A stretch of 64,000 nucleotides of DNA from Tubulanus polymorphus (Eukaryota > Nemertea > Palaeonemertea > Tubulaniformes > Tubulanidae), in assembly GCF_964204645.1 (NCBI RefSeq), contig NC_134029.1, positions 21,656,450 to 21,720,449 on the forward strand, in the 5' to 3' direction. The notes beneath the pieces were generated by a model. That model was given only the letters and a program-made list of their open reading frames with translations. It searched no databases and was not told the DNA's origin. How positions within the stretch are numbered: position 1 is the stretch's first letter; every line of letters starts with the position of its first letter. Of the stretch, positions 35,301 to 44,300 are shown in pieces. The translations under genes and the position numbers were made by a program.

Positions 35301-38300
35301 CATATACATTTCATTCTCATCATTTTATATACTGTCATCAATCTTGTGGATGGAGTCAATGAAGTGTGGATAAAAGTCAATACAGCACAGACATGTATCA
35401 CCAATTACTTTCCCTCTACAATCGTCGGACCAATATTTCGAACTATCGATGAAATCTTAACTGTTCTATCCCGGTGATGTGTTGTTGCCCCTTAAGAAAT
35501 ACACGTATTTTACCAATTTTGTCACAAAGTTATGAAAGATCATTTCCGCGAATGTCCTCTGAATATGTTTACCTGTTTATTTGCATATGTATCGCAATTC
35601 ATCTTTGTGTTATATCTTCGGACACGTTGTTCATGTTGCATGTTTTCACCAGAAACTGTTTTCACAGTATGGGTTACTGCTTGTTCTAAGATAAGGCACC
35701 CAACTAATTCTTCAATATCTAAACGAACTCACAAACAAGTATCCATTTATATTATATAATATCGATTTCGACTGATATTGTATTCGGGGCAATTGCGAAA
35801 ATTATGTAACCTTCCGTATTCAAATTTATACCTAGCTTTCTCCATTTGCATGAGAGGACTTTGAGAAATTGTGATTTAATATTACGCCAATGTTGTTTAT
35901 TTATTTCAGCAGGAAAGAAACGACCGCCGGTTAAGTACGAGTTTTCTGCAAGGTATATTAAAACCACACGGAGAAAAGGATGGCAGTCCACCGGCGGATG
36001 GCGCCATGGCCACTACAGAACATCCGAGTTTTATCGGCGATGTCGGTGTCTCGTATAAAGCAATCGCGGCGACTTTTACATCTTTCCCTCAGTTGAGCAC
36101 AGAATTAGAGCAGACTCTAGTATACCTGGCTAGAAATGTACACGAGTTACTGGTAAGCATTTCTTGTCAACCTCGAAGCTTCGCTGATTAAGGAGCTTTC
36201 ATATTTTAGATCTCGTGATTTTCGGTTATGTTTCTCGCTTCTGATAATACCTGGTAGCTATAAAAAGAAAATCCGCACTAAACTTGAAACTATTTGCTTT
36301 TATGTCTCCTACTGAAATGTAAATACAGACATATCCAGACAAATTCGCTGATAATCACTGCATATCTGTCGGTGGAACTATGAAAACCTGACAGAATTGG
36401 ACTGAAAATTGTTTGCTTTCGGTTTGCGGTTGTCTTGATTGTGTGGTTTTCAGGGAATATTTGATCTAAAAATCTGTCAAAAAACATGCGACCGATATCA
36501 CAGACAAGTCGTATTATAGTTGATTTGAGGATAGATTGCTTGTTAAACAAAACACTTCACCAATACTTTCACTCTTATTGTACGCTTTATTTCTGCCAAA
36601 ACCCTTGAACTTGAAGTCAAATAAACATACGTATTTTGTCATTCTACTATTTCTCCTAACTAATCTTTTTTTTTGTACTAAGAAATGAACTTTTCAGAGA
36701 ACTGTTATAACCACAAAAATATGTTAGACAACCCTAATACTGATTACGTGTAATTGAGATAATATGGAAAATTCTGATTCTTAGAAACACCGCAGATCTA
36801 TCTTATCGATGACTTCTTTTCATCATGAGAGAGCAAAGCATTTTATAGATACCTTAATTTGAAAATTAATTAACGACGGACTCCTCTATACCTGATAAAA
36901 ACTACGAGTAGAATTATGGTTCCCTTATATGAGTTAATTACACCTTCCTATATGAACAGGAAATCTGTCGATATTAATCATGCTAATAATGTTAATTGTG
37001 TCATGCGATTTTATCCTGAAGAGAAACATATTGTTTCAGAACGGCGGAATGTCGAACTCTCCTTCATTTTTCATATGAATGACGGGTCATTAAAAACGAT
37101 AAGTTCATGTAACACAGTATAATTCCGCTTCGAAACTATACACCGGTGCTGACAACATAATTTTTGTAGTCAAATTCAATTTTTCTAAATTTATCTTGAA
37201 AGGTAAATTCAACGATCATTTAGTAAGAATAATCATAATCCGGCTCGATGGGGTTTTCCTAGTTACCAAAAAATCCCGTGTGTAAGTGTTATATTCGCCT
37301 ACGATCAATTAACTCGATATCATTGTTTATATACCGTGACTTCGTGGAGTTTTATCTAAACAAATGCATAACTGATTTCCTGTAGACCTCATGCTGTGAT
37401 CGTATTGTATTTTCCACATGTCTATATATAGTCAATCATCAGTTGTTTCCTTTACACATGATTCAGCTGATAATCTGTTAGTTATAAATAAGCCGATCAC
37501 GCAATGTTGTTCTATCATTTACAGAAATCATTCTCCCAGTACGATTCTCAAGTTGAAAGGTAAGCGTCTGTTCGCCAGACTGTTCGATCAGAAGACAAGA
37601 TTTTAGAAATATCTACAATTTCGATACCAGATCAGTCCGATTCGAACATTGCAGTGCAGTTTTCCTTACCGGGGGAACCTACATCATAACTTTTGACATC
37701 GATCTTTATTTCATTTCATATTTTTTGGATATTCTAGTAATCGAGTGAAGTTGCAACAGGCTACGTCACAAATTAGTACTTTGACGGCAGAAAATCATAA
37801 GATAATGCAAGAAAAGAAGGGACAGTATAAGCATAATCAACAGCTAGAAGAGCTGAGAAATCTTCAGGTGAGTGTGAGCTTGAGTTAGGTATACTGTTTT
37901 GAGTTGGGATTCATCCAGTTCAGTTAACAATGAATGATTCGAATTCATAGGAAACTATTCGTCAAGAACGTGAACTTTGGGAGAAAGAAAAAGAGAAAGA
38001 TCGCGAGAAAATAGACCGACAATATGCCGCACTCGATGAGAAAATGGTGGAGATTGAAAAACAAAAGGTACATTTTGAAATCGCTAAAAAGACTAATTCT
38101 CCACAAATGGCTGCAATTCTAAATGGAATTTTTCAATCTATTTCAGACTGATTTGAAGGCTCAACACGATGAACTTCAAAAGAGAAAGGACGTACTTCAA
38201 AAACAGTGGGATATATATAACGAACAGGTTTCACAGCATAAAACATTGTCAGGTACATCGTCACTATCAGTATCCGGTTCACCGACAATCAACCATCGTA

Positions 38301-38875
38301 GAAGCGCTTCTGCTGAATTCAGTAAAAACGAGGAAGACTCTACGTTTCATCACGGCTCAAAACCCGAACATACCGGCAGTTTCCGCGATCCCGATCCGAG
38401 AATTCAGCGACCGCGTTCGGACGTGTTGCCGTCCGCGTCGCGAAAAGACTTACCGATACATTTACTGAGTGCGACGAACGAACAGAAACTACGCGGCATC
38501 AAACAACATTTACCGCTACAATTATCGGGATTACATTCGAGTAACAGCAGCAGTAGTTTATCATCGATACAAACTGCCATTTCTGTTCAACAACAGATTC
38601 CTAATAAACTTCAGTCATCTACGTCGTCGTCGTCGATGCCTCAACCTCCGCAGCATAGTAGCTCCAGTCCGAATCTGATTTCGCAAATTCCCGGTAAATT
38701 CGGCATGACGTCGAAATCGTCGCCGACCGGAAGTACGAAATCGTCGCCCGGTAGTCCGTTGGGTTTACCGCTGAAACTAGCCGAGGGTAAGGGTTCCGGG
38801 CGGGTATCGTCGCCTACCGGTAGCGGTAAGGATAAGAAGAAAGGAAAGCATAGTAAAGACGAGTACTATTTCTAA
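5399..38875 (+). CDS. Lbc-group Rho guanine nucleotide exchange factor (ARHGEF2/18/28/AKAP13-like), 34 coding exons
   Basis: This gene encodes an activator of Rho-type GTPases, expected to load GTP onto RhoA at membranes, junctions or microtubules (family knowledge). The spliced model is 1602 residues: a Ser-rich and acidic N-terminus, C1 zinc finger (about 430-477), DH (about 645-840), PH (about 866-988), a middle region with the motif PKRAETF, a coiled coil (about 1268-1395) and a Ser/Pro-rich tail ending KHSKDEYYF. All intron phases agree across 34 exons and the stop is at 38873. The start at 5399 is the first in-frame ATG after an in-frame TAG at 5330; a second in-frame ATG lies at 5411. 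The motif PKRAETF and the PH pattern resemble vertebrate ARHGEF2 and ARHGEF18, while C1 plus DH-PH also fits ARHGEF28 and AKAP13. I see no RII-anchoring or PDZ domain. Orthology within the group is not resolved. Confidence 0.95.
5507..8835 (+). other. Rho GEF intron 1
   Basis: This is an intron of 3.3 kb. It contains a diverged repeat with several GGTCC and GGACC motifs at about 5560-5760, related to one at 13440-13770, and the large foldback element at 7308-7805. The rest is AT-rich unique sequence, with a CpG-rich patch around 8400-8470. I see no gene on either strand. Confidence 0.6.
7308..7805. mobile_element. Foldback element with long inverted arms
   Basis: Arms at 7401-7496 and 7553-7649 are inverted copies differing at only a few bases (each with TCAAACATGGCACAACTT and GGAAACATTGTTTCCTGAAA or their complement). 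They are separated by about 55 bp. Outside them, GCCCGAAAA at 7308 and TTTTCGGGC at 7797-7805 form a second inverted pair that may be the true ends. No coding content is seen. Confidence 0.75.
8944..9192 (-). mobile_element. CGCGATCACACG-type TIR element, copy 4
   Basis: The interior is in opposite orientation to copies 1 and 2: CACTTGCCACAGCATTG, GAGTGGTTTACATGTGACCG and CGCTCTCTAATTAGGC. It begins within a few bases of the exon 2 donor of the Rho GEF gene (8938). The terminal repeats are diverged. Confidence 0.6.
9962..10292. mobile_element. MITE with ATGGTTCCCACAG ends
   Basis: ATGGTTCCCACAG at 9963-9975 and its inverted copy CTGTGGGAACCAT at 10278-10290 bound about 330 bp rich in GGGAATTTGGG-like motifs. 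No coding content is seen. It lies in intron 2 of the Rho GEF gene. Confidence 0.7.
10793..11004 (+). mobile_element. CGCGATCACACG-type TIR element, copy 5
   Basis: The left end is TATAGCCGCGATCA and the right end TCGATTGCGGCTTATA, inverted. The interior is CTAATTAGAGAGCGCATTCA and GTCAGTCACTTCTGGAACCA. At 212 bp it is shorter than copies 1 and 2. Its end lies about 110 bp upstream of exon 3 of the Rho GEF gene. Confidence 0.75.
11520..12060 (+). repeat. Degenerate direct repeats around GACCTGAGTGTACTTAAGAC
   Basis: Variants of TGTGACCTGAGTGTACTTAA followed by GACCGATCGTAAG recur near 11528, 11669, 11775, 11950 and 12003 at uneven spacing. They may be remnants of nested elements and not a true tandem array. 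Confidence 0.45.
14880..15183 (+). repeat. Diverged repeat ending in AGTAGCCACCCTG
   Basis: Repeated CTGGAAAACTCGGGGAATT motifs and a right end AGTAGCCACCCTG resemble the better preserved element at 28808-29045. The left end (about GGCCCAACCTGG) is degraded. Confidence 0.45.
15640..15923 (-). mobile_element. CGCGATCACACG-type TIR element, copy 6
   Basis: The interior is in the reverse orientation: GGCCCGACTAAAAATGTCGG, GAGTGGTTTACGTGTGAATG, CGCTCTCTTATTAGACACG. The right end TATAATCGTGAC retains part of the terminal repeat. The left border is uncertain. Confidence 0.6.
16560..17360. promoter_or_regulatory. CpG-dense intronic block, possible regulatory region
   Basis: The block has many CG dinucleotides in an AT-rich intron, including an alternating CG run at 16868-16880 and CGA repeats near 17190. 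It lies in intron 3 of the Rho GEF gene, upstream of exons 4 onward, which would still encode C1-DH-PH. An internal promoter or enhancer is possible; no specific site is identified. Confidence 0.25.
17683..17706. repeat. Long G run
   Basis: About 17 consecutive G followed by T and six more G. It could form a G-quadruplex. The length in the assembly may be unreliable. Confidence 0.7.
18863..18982 (+). repeat. Tandem repeat, 24-bp unit, five copies
   Basis: The unit TCAAATATTCAAGAATTC plus TATTCG occurs five times end to end, with only the first two bases of the first copy differing. Each unit contains GAATTC. The reverse strand is open (repeat NRILEYLT), but it lies inside an intron with no sign of being coding. 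Confidence 0.95.
19250..19370. mobile_element. Small MITE with GAAACCCAC ends, copy 2
   Basis: The ends are GAGAGAAACCCACAATA and, inverted, ATATTGTGGGTTTTTCTC, with an AT-rich interior. It is the same end type as the element at 3839-3965. It ends 63 bp before exon 4 of the Rho GEF gene. Confidence 0.65.
21526..21690. mobile_element. Inverted-repeat element with CCGGTTTTATAGACTGGTAT arms
   Basis: An arm at 21526-21554, its inverted copy at 21619-21648 and a further inverted copy at 21656-21684 lie close together, directly downstream of exon 6 of the Rho GEF gene. A single arm recurs near 61607-61650. The nested pattern suggests one element inserted into or next to another. Confidence 0.6.
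22805..22999. mobile_element. Small element with AACCACTCAAAGTT ends
   Basis: AAAACCACTCAAAGTT near 22806 and its exact inverted copy AACTTTGAGTGGTTTT at 22984-22999 bound about 195 bp. There is no coding content. A second copy was not noticed, so family status is open. Confidence 0.5.
24857..25000. mobile_element. Palindromic MITE with GGCCGGTTCCATAGTCA ends
   Basis: AGGGGCCGGTTCCATAGTCA at the left and its inverted copy at the right (one mismatch) bound 144 bp. The arms continue inward with TTAAGACC-type motifs, so most of the element can fold. It lies in intron 7 of the Rho GEF gene. Confidence 0.75.
26482..27626 (+). other. Rho GEF exons 9-10: C1-type zinc finger followed by six histidines
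   Basis: Exons 26482-26602 and 27498-27626 encode a C1 domain joined by a phase 1 intron within the second Cys pair. The order seen is H, 12 residues, C-DV-C, 11 residues, C-AN-C, LVNV, H, ESS, C, KDQIAP, C. It matches the C1 of GEF-H1 (ARHGEF2) in all spacings except one: three residues separate the last His from the next Cys, where two are usual. Like the GEF-H1 domain it lacks clear phorbol-ester-binding features, so a role in protein or microtubule contact is more likely than diacylglycerol binding (inference). The segment ends with a run of six His a few residues after the finger. Confidence 0.9.
28808..29045. mobile_element. MITE with CAGGGTGGCCACT terminal repeats
   Basis: A perfect 13-bp terminal inverted repeat, CAGGGTGGCCACT at 28808-28820 and AGTGGCCACCCTG at 29033-29045, bounds 238 bp with several TCAGGGAA motifs. 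Ends of this kind occur on many non-autonomous DNA transposons of animals, often assigned to hAT (general knowledge). I could not identify an exact target-site duplication. It lies in the Rho GEF intron just before exon 13. Confidence 0.8.
30297..30366 (+). repeat. tRNA-like sequence, probably a SINE head
   Basis: TGGCCCAAGTAGAGCACCAG resembles a polymerase III A box and GAAGTTCGAGTCTC a B box, about 30-40 bp apart as in a tRNA gene. The acceptor stem is not clearly paired. It may be a tRNA-derived SINE or decayed tRNA. It lies in the intron before exon 14 of the Rho GEF gene. Confidence 0.4.
31149..32761 (+). other. Rho GEF exons 16-21: DH (RhoGEF) catalytic domain
   Basis: Exons are 31149-31200, 31681-31733, 31816-31995, 32074-32199, 32381-32498 and 32592-32761. 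They encode a complete DH domain. Conserved region 1 starts IKRQDHLYELVLTERHHYRTL, and its Glu in LVLTE is the family position that contacts the GTPase. The middle shows IFPKLEMLIEIHDTFL and GDFCSKHNDAVNYY. Conserved region 3 is GIPECILLVTQRMTKYPLLL, nearly identical to vertebrate Lbc-group members. The final helix runs through ILAEVDKQVEAFEKSQRF. No residue typical of the catalytic surface is missing, so exchange activity is expected. Confidence 0.95.
32916..33396 (+). other. Rho GEF exons 22-23: PH domain
   Basis: Exons 32916-33083 and 33204-33396 encode the PH domain that follows DH directly. Recognisable parts are LLHEGLINWKTARGKLTEVL (first strands), IITDVMFFLQENNQKYTFFS, VIPLYRLLVREK, and the last helix with the invariant Trp (SSEQRRQWIEIMRKAIKNCP). 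In Lbc-group proteins this domain binds GTP-bound RhoA for positive feedback (established for the family); the hydrophobic patch used for that is compatible here, but I did not check it residue by residue. Confidence 0.94.
33489..36152 (+). other. Rho GEF exons 24-30: post-PH region with PKRAETF motif
   Basis: Exons are 33489-33566, 33652-33752, 33845-33905, 34098-34256, 34609-34739, 35066-35119 and 35910-36152. Phases after each are 1, 0, 1, 1, 0, 0, 0. The region starts with a charged helix (EEKRLQEAKAAKLKELI), continues through LPKRAETFTAFDAKN, a motif shared with ARHGEF2 and ARHGEF18, then MKAGIYQSVKDAAGRSASLQ. Exon 29 (35066-35119, 18 codons) is flanked by phase 0 introns and could be a cassette exon. 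Exon 30 starts at a CAGCAG, so two acceptors three bases apart are available. A TIR element sits in the intron after exon 27, starting only 18 bp from the donor. Confidence 0.9.
34274..34550 (-). mobile_element. CGCGATCACACG-type TIR element, best preserved copy 7
   Basis: The left end is TATAGCCGCGATCACACG and the right end CGTGTGATCGCGACTTAT: 12 bases perfect and most of 18 bases inverted. The interior is in reverse orientation. TA at both outer borders would fit a TA target duplication. This copy defines the family. Confidence 0.85.
36153..37524 (+). other. Rho GEF intron 30
   Basis: This is 1.4 kb of AT-rich unique sequence. I see no exon, repeat or conserved motif in it. The open frame at 36916-37122 has no family resemblance. 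Confidence 0.6.
37525..38875 (+). other. Rho GEF exons 31-34: coiled coil and Ser/Pro-rich C-terminus
   Basis: Exons are 37525-37559, 37738-37867, 37951-38067 and 38147-38875. The first three and the start of the fourth encode about 125 residues of predicted coiled coil with heptad-like spacing (QATSQISTLTAENHKIMQEK, then EREKW-like charged helix segments and KAQHDELQKRKDVLQKQW). The rest of exon 34 is about 200 residues of low-complexity Ser, Pro, Gln and His, with repeated SSP and SPTGS patterns and a basic end (GKDKKKGKHSKDEYYF). C-terminal coiled coils of this family mediate dimer formation and binding to partner proteins (family knowledge). Confidence 0.92.
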
Positions 38876-40310
38876 GATTTAGAGTAAGTTGAATATATCC
38901 ACCTCAAAAAATTCATTGTTCTTTTTCCGCTCACTGTAACAGGGTCATAATCTAACCTAAACAATGTTTTAACGGTAACGGTAAAAAATATTCAAAAATT
39001 GAAATAGTCTGTATTTTTGCATTTTTCAGCATTGGGTGACTGGCGCGGAAAATGGACCAATTTTTTGTGTGACTGTGTTAGAACTCTTCTCCGTACGTTT
39101 CCTGTATCATTCTACCATCAGAACATCACATGTGTTAAGATCAGTTGACAGCACTTACCAAAAATTGGCTATCTACGATATTTCTGATATTGTCAAATTG
39201 GTTGAACTCAATTTGAGAATAGCTAAAACGTATAAGACCCTTTCAAACCAGTCATCAATCAAGCATATCGTATCATTCATAACTATGAACGGCTTATAAA
39301 GAATTAATATTGAATTGACGATAAAATGAGTATCTGACAATTTTTTTAACTGAGATAAAATTTTCAACTGATTGTGAATAGTTTGTAAATTATTGTACAT
39401 ATGTCCTAATTAAGGTGCTCCATATTGTGTAATGATGATATTATTAGCCTTTTAAACTACCAAATGCTACTATGTACAAATGTGTGCTACTATGTGTGTT
39501 AGGTCATAAGACAAGCCTTGGAGTAATCGGACTGAATTACTCCAAGGACAAACTAAATCCTCCCTCCGGACATTCTTGGAGTCACACATCATGATGAAAG
39601 GCACCCGGTGAGTTTAAGTTACAAAGATCGGGACCAAGGCCCGGTTCCAGAATAATCCTTTAAACTAGTCTTGTTTAGTTAGTATGGTCATAGGAGCAAA
39701 CAAAATGAGCTTAGATTGGTTTGAGTTAATTTAGCCGATGCAGCCACGAGGGCAGGTAGACTCTTTGAATGTACAAAACATGTACATCGGTGTGTGAACT
39801 GTAAATATATGTATTCATCATGAAAAATATCTGTTGAAACCTCGTTGAATCTTATTGGAACTTAATTGATTGTAATTATTTGTTGAATGCAGGGTAAAAA
39901 ACAACTTTAGGGTTTTTAAAAAGTTAAATCGGAAGAAGGTTTATTTGATATTGAAATGAATCGTTATGACACGAAGATATAACCTTGAGTGTATGTACAT
40001 TATATGGATGTATAGTGCTGTTTTGTGATAGATCATTTGTCTATTAACTTCAACGATATCTTTATTATTATCATTATTATATATTATTATGATAATTATT
40101 ATAATTGATATTATCATATTATGTAAATTAAACCAGATTTATATTTGTTACGAATAGGTCATGTTGATCAGAAATTTTGTACGGAAAATAATGAAAGAAA
40201 TATAAACGCTGTAATCAATTAATGATAAAAATTGTGAAAACAATGTCAGTCCTTCAACTAGTCCAGTTATTTGAAATAATAAGCAAGATTATTGATTCAC
40301 TATGGAAAAT
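38876..40310 (+). other. 3' untranslated region of the Rho GEF gene (approximate)
   Basis: The sequence after the stop at 38875 is AT-rich and non-coding. A canonical AATAAA lies near 40304 and others follow further on, so the transcript probably ends between about 40300 and 40560. A donor-like GTAAGT directly after the stop (38884) and a pyrimidine-rich acceptor at 39027-39029 could define a 146-bp intron inside the untranslated region. An AT-only stretch at about 40062-40122 can fold on itself. The exact end is not known. Confidence 0.45.
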
Positions 40311-41060
40311 AAAGTTTTTGGAGATATTTCTGTTGGCGCTGAAACGTGTCAAGACAAGGTTCCTATTACTTTCCCAAACATCCATAGAATCTTATGTGAA
40401 AAACTAGATTCAAAGAATGTGCGTGTGTGGTTTGAAAACGGTGTTAATTGTTAATAATAAATGGTTATTGATTATTATTATTTATGCAGATATATATTGT
40501 ATATACTAATGAGATATTGTGTATAGTAGAGTCTATAATTTAAAGCTCATTAAACTTTGTGAAAGTGGAAGTAATCAATTTGAATGTCGTCTTTGTTTTC
40601 TTGTTCGGTGAATGGAATACCCATGCTACCCCTGTCAACCCTTGATCTCGGAGACGTCGTCAGTGATTCAAACAATATGTAATTTTGATTAACGAACAAC
40701 AAGCCCTACCCAGCATATAAATACATCGGTTGCAGCAAAAATGCGTCCTCTTTGTGTATTTTTGGTTGCCGTTATTGTCAGTGGGTCAAAAAAGAATATA
40801 TCCGAATAAAAATGGGTGTTGAACTGGTTTCTGATGCTTGCAGCTGAGAGAATAGAAAGAAAAGGTCCACGTAATGTGAGATAGATTCAATGCCAGAAAC
40901 AAATTAGCGCAGTTCATTGCTAATTTTCCATCATTCAAGTGAAGTTTTGTCAAATAGCTAAATATCCAATTCACAACTGTGCAACTGGGCCCGCTGTCCT
41001 ATATTTAAACGAAACTGGTCGATTTGGGAAAAGGCAAAACAGGAGAGGGCGAGAAAGGAA
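40311..41060. other. Intergenic region between Rho GEF and ADAMTS genes
   Basis: The stretch is AT-rich with no coding signal. It must contain the ADAMTS promoter and possibly the distal poly(A) sites of the Rho GEF gene. No repeat family from elsewhere in the window was seen here. Confidence 0.5.
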
Positions 41061-41068
41061 TATATAAG
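41061..41068 (+). promoter_or_regulatory. TATA box, probable core promoter of the ADAMTS gene
   Basis: TATATAAG lies 240 bp upstream of the ADAMTS start codon, in the only gap between the two plus-strand genes. A start site about 25-30 bp downstream would give a 5' untranslated leader near 210 nt without an intron. A second TATAAA-like match at about 40716 is further away. This is a motif match only. Confidence 0.4.
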
Positions 41069-41300
41069 CCATGACGTATATCCCCTTAGTACTGGTAATG
41101 GAACAGCCCGACAAACACAGCTGATTGTTTGCAGTACTAACCGCTATCGCACTTACTGAAGTGCAATAAGTGTTTTAATCTTCGAAAACTGTCTTCAAAC
41201 TTTATACAATGTCCGACGCAACGACATTAGCTAGAATTAGATTAGTCGCTAAGGATATAGGTTTATTCTGATAATGAATATTAGAGGATAAAGAGCAAGG

Positions 41301-44300
41301 ATGGATAGTACGCTGCTTCAGCAACCGGCAATTCAGTTTCTTTTCATGTTGTTAGTACCGTTTATACTAGACGTCAATGCGTTTCCAGATCCGAGGCAAG
41401 GTAATAAGTCTAAACCAGAATGCACGCTGACATATCTCGATAAGACATTCATGGATCAATTAGAGAGGAAGAAATCCTCTGATGAAAATCTAATCTTTTC
41501 CTTTTTGATCACTGATTTTAAAAGGGAAATTATAAATTCATTCATTGTTAACTACGATACTCGTATGAAAAAAAATTAACAGATAGGGAATACATATCAA
41601 AGATAAGTAGTGATTAGAAAGATAGTACAATAGGTCTGGATATAAGTATGAAATTATTTATTCATTGCAGCGCTGTTCGTATCAAATTTAGAAAACCATG
41701 AAATAATCATTCCACAGAAAGTATCCGAGGACGGACAATTTCTGTCTCACAAACTGATGCAATATTATCACATACCTAAAACGCACAGGCAAAAGAGAGA
41801 TATCAGTGGTGAAAATAGAGTTCCAGATAGCAATGTTCACTATAAGATAAGCGTACGCAACAAAACTTTACATTTGACATTGTCACCGAATCACCGGCTT
41901 ACCTCGCCGGGGATGGTCACAGAACGATGGAAACGGAAATTCGGTAATATTAGCGACGCGACAATCGTGAGGAAACGGGGAAAATCCTGTCATTTTAGCG
42001 GCGAAATAAAAGGACAACCGAATTCGAGAGTTGCCATCTCAACCTGCGATGGTTTGGTAAGTCTTTACTAACTTCGGATATATTTCCCATGATTCTCAAT
42101 GCGGTTTGAAATCGTGTTTTTAAACACTTTTTCAAATCCAAGGTTTTTATCTGAGTACAAGAAAACTTTTGACTAATTGATTAATGATAATAGCTCTACT
42201 TGTAAATGGTATTTTTGCACCTTCAGACTTTGCATGAATGTATAAGATCGAATCTATCAACTGAGTTCGTTTATTCATTGTCTGGGTTTCAGTAGACATT
42301 TAATGAGAATTATGATCGAGTGCCCATTTACATTACATAAGCCATCAATTGCCACAACAATTCCTTCCCTTGTTGAAATAGCACCACTTCCTTGAAATTC
42401 AAGTCTTAAACGTACTGCAATTGTCTGAAATTTGTGAAGGCCTCAAATAAAATCACAATTACTGATCAGACTAATAATATATAACAGAATTTTAACAATG
42501 AGAATTGGGTCCATGCTTTATAGTTTCGCAGGGAAGTCTGACAAAAAGGACAGCGATTTCTATATAAATCTTCCTCGGATTTTTTAAATCAAGATCAAGC
42601 GTATTGATAAAAGGTTCATTATTTCCGTATAAAAAAGTAAACCAGATAAAATTGTGCAGTAGAGCCGAAGAACGTGGTTTGAATACGTCTGCATATCTAT
42701 TGTCGGAAGTACGTACACTCGACAAAAGACGTGATTTTTAAACTGGACTGATTATTCCATTGTGTATTTCTATTATTGTCGTGCGTCTAGTCGATCTGCC
42801 TATATTTTGTAGGATTGGCGATATTTTTTTATCAAGGACCCTTAGCGTCACACTGTTGTTTGTGTTATGACTATAAAGGTGCTATGTCTCTCGGCGCCTA
42901 AACTTACCAGTAACCACCTTTCTTCAAGCTATAGGATTCGTAGCTAAATCTTAGAATCAACGCTTGAAGTTATAAAAGATATTTATGAATAAGAATTCAT
43001 GCAAGGAATTTCTAGGTAGATCGTTGGAAATTGGTTTATGTGCATGTTGAAGTTGACTAGATAGCCAATAAAACAAGTAAAATGCATCTATTTTTGAACT
43101 GTCGGAGAAAAGGATGCTGCCTCTTTACTGGTAAATGTATTGGTAGCCTAGCAATCTAGAACCGTTATGATTGATAACCCATTACCTATTCCATTATTCC
43201 GGTTTATGTGTGGTATTGGTTCTCTAGTCTGATGTAAAATGCATTTGCCTTTAAAATAAGTTAATTGGAAAAGACCCAAAATGAAAAAAAACATTCACTT
43301 CTTGGATTTTTTAAATTGGATAAACAACTGTGTGCCGTCAATGCGATGTTAGAGTACGTTGGGATCAAGATGACGTCTGAACCACAGCGAAAGTTATTCG
43401 GTTCAGTTTGAATTTATAGGTTCAAGGTAGCAATCGTATAAAAGTTAGGCTGGCATTGATTCAGTTAACCTGTTGTATGATGTAAGAGCCCTTGCATAAT
43501 CATGCTGTTAGCCAGAAGTACTGGTGCATCAAACCTTCAATACGCCGTATGTAAAAGTGTGAACATCGTTTGCAGCTGCCCCTGGGACTTGCCACTCACC
43601 TTCCAACTTTGCATCGCGCTCATTTTCAATGAGGATTTTCAAATAATCTGTTTAATCACTTTCTGGCTTAACTATTTATTTTTCAAAGCAGATCTCCGTG
43701 CTTTGGAGAACTATTTATTTTCATGAACCAGGTATAAACTTGCCCTGCTCATCTCTCGTTTACGGACAATATTTGTGTTAATGAATGTTGTTGTTGTTGT
43801 TTGTATATTCACGTTCTGATACCGAGCTGATCACGGGGATTAAACTCTTATCAATCTGCAGCACCTGGGAATCTATATGAACCCATCTGATTGATTTTAC
43901 CATAGAACTCGAGTTCTATGATTTTGCTGGCAAGGGATGCAGAAAACTTCTTTAGGGGCTTTTCCTGAATTGCATTCTATAAACAATCTGGAATAGATAT
44001 AAATCGATAATCATATATCTGTAACTCCTGATTTTTCAATGAGAATAGCATCATTTCAAGGGTCAGCTTTAGAAAACAACACCAATTCCTGTACATATTA
44101 GTTGATCATGCGATTTTTAAATTCCATTCATGCATGTTTTAACCTGTCTACATAGCTGATTCTTATCGGGTGAAAACCTTTACATTTTACCTATTTTCTG
44201 AAAAAAACACGTTTCCTCACCTGAACAACTTTGCTCGTTCAGTCATCTTGAAAACTATGATGAATATTTGTTTATGAAATCTTGAGATTATGTGGGCGAT

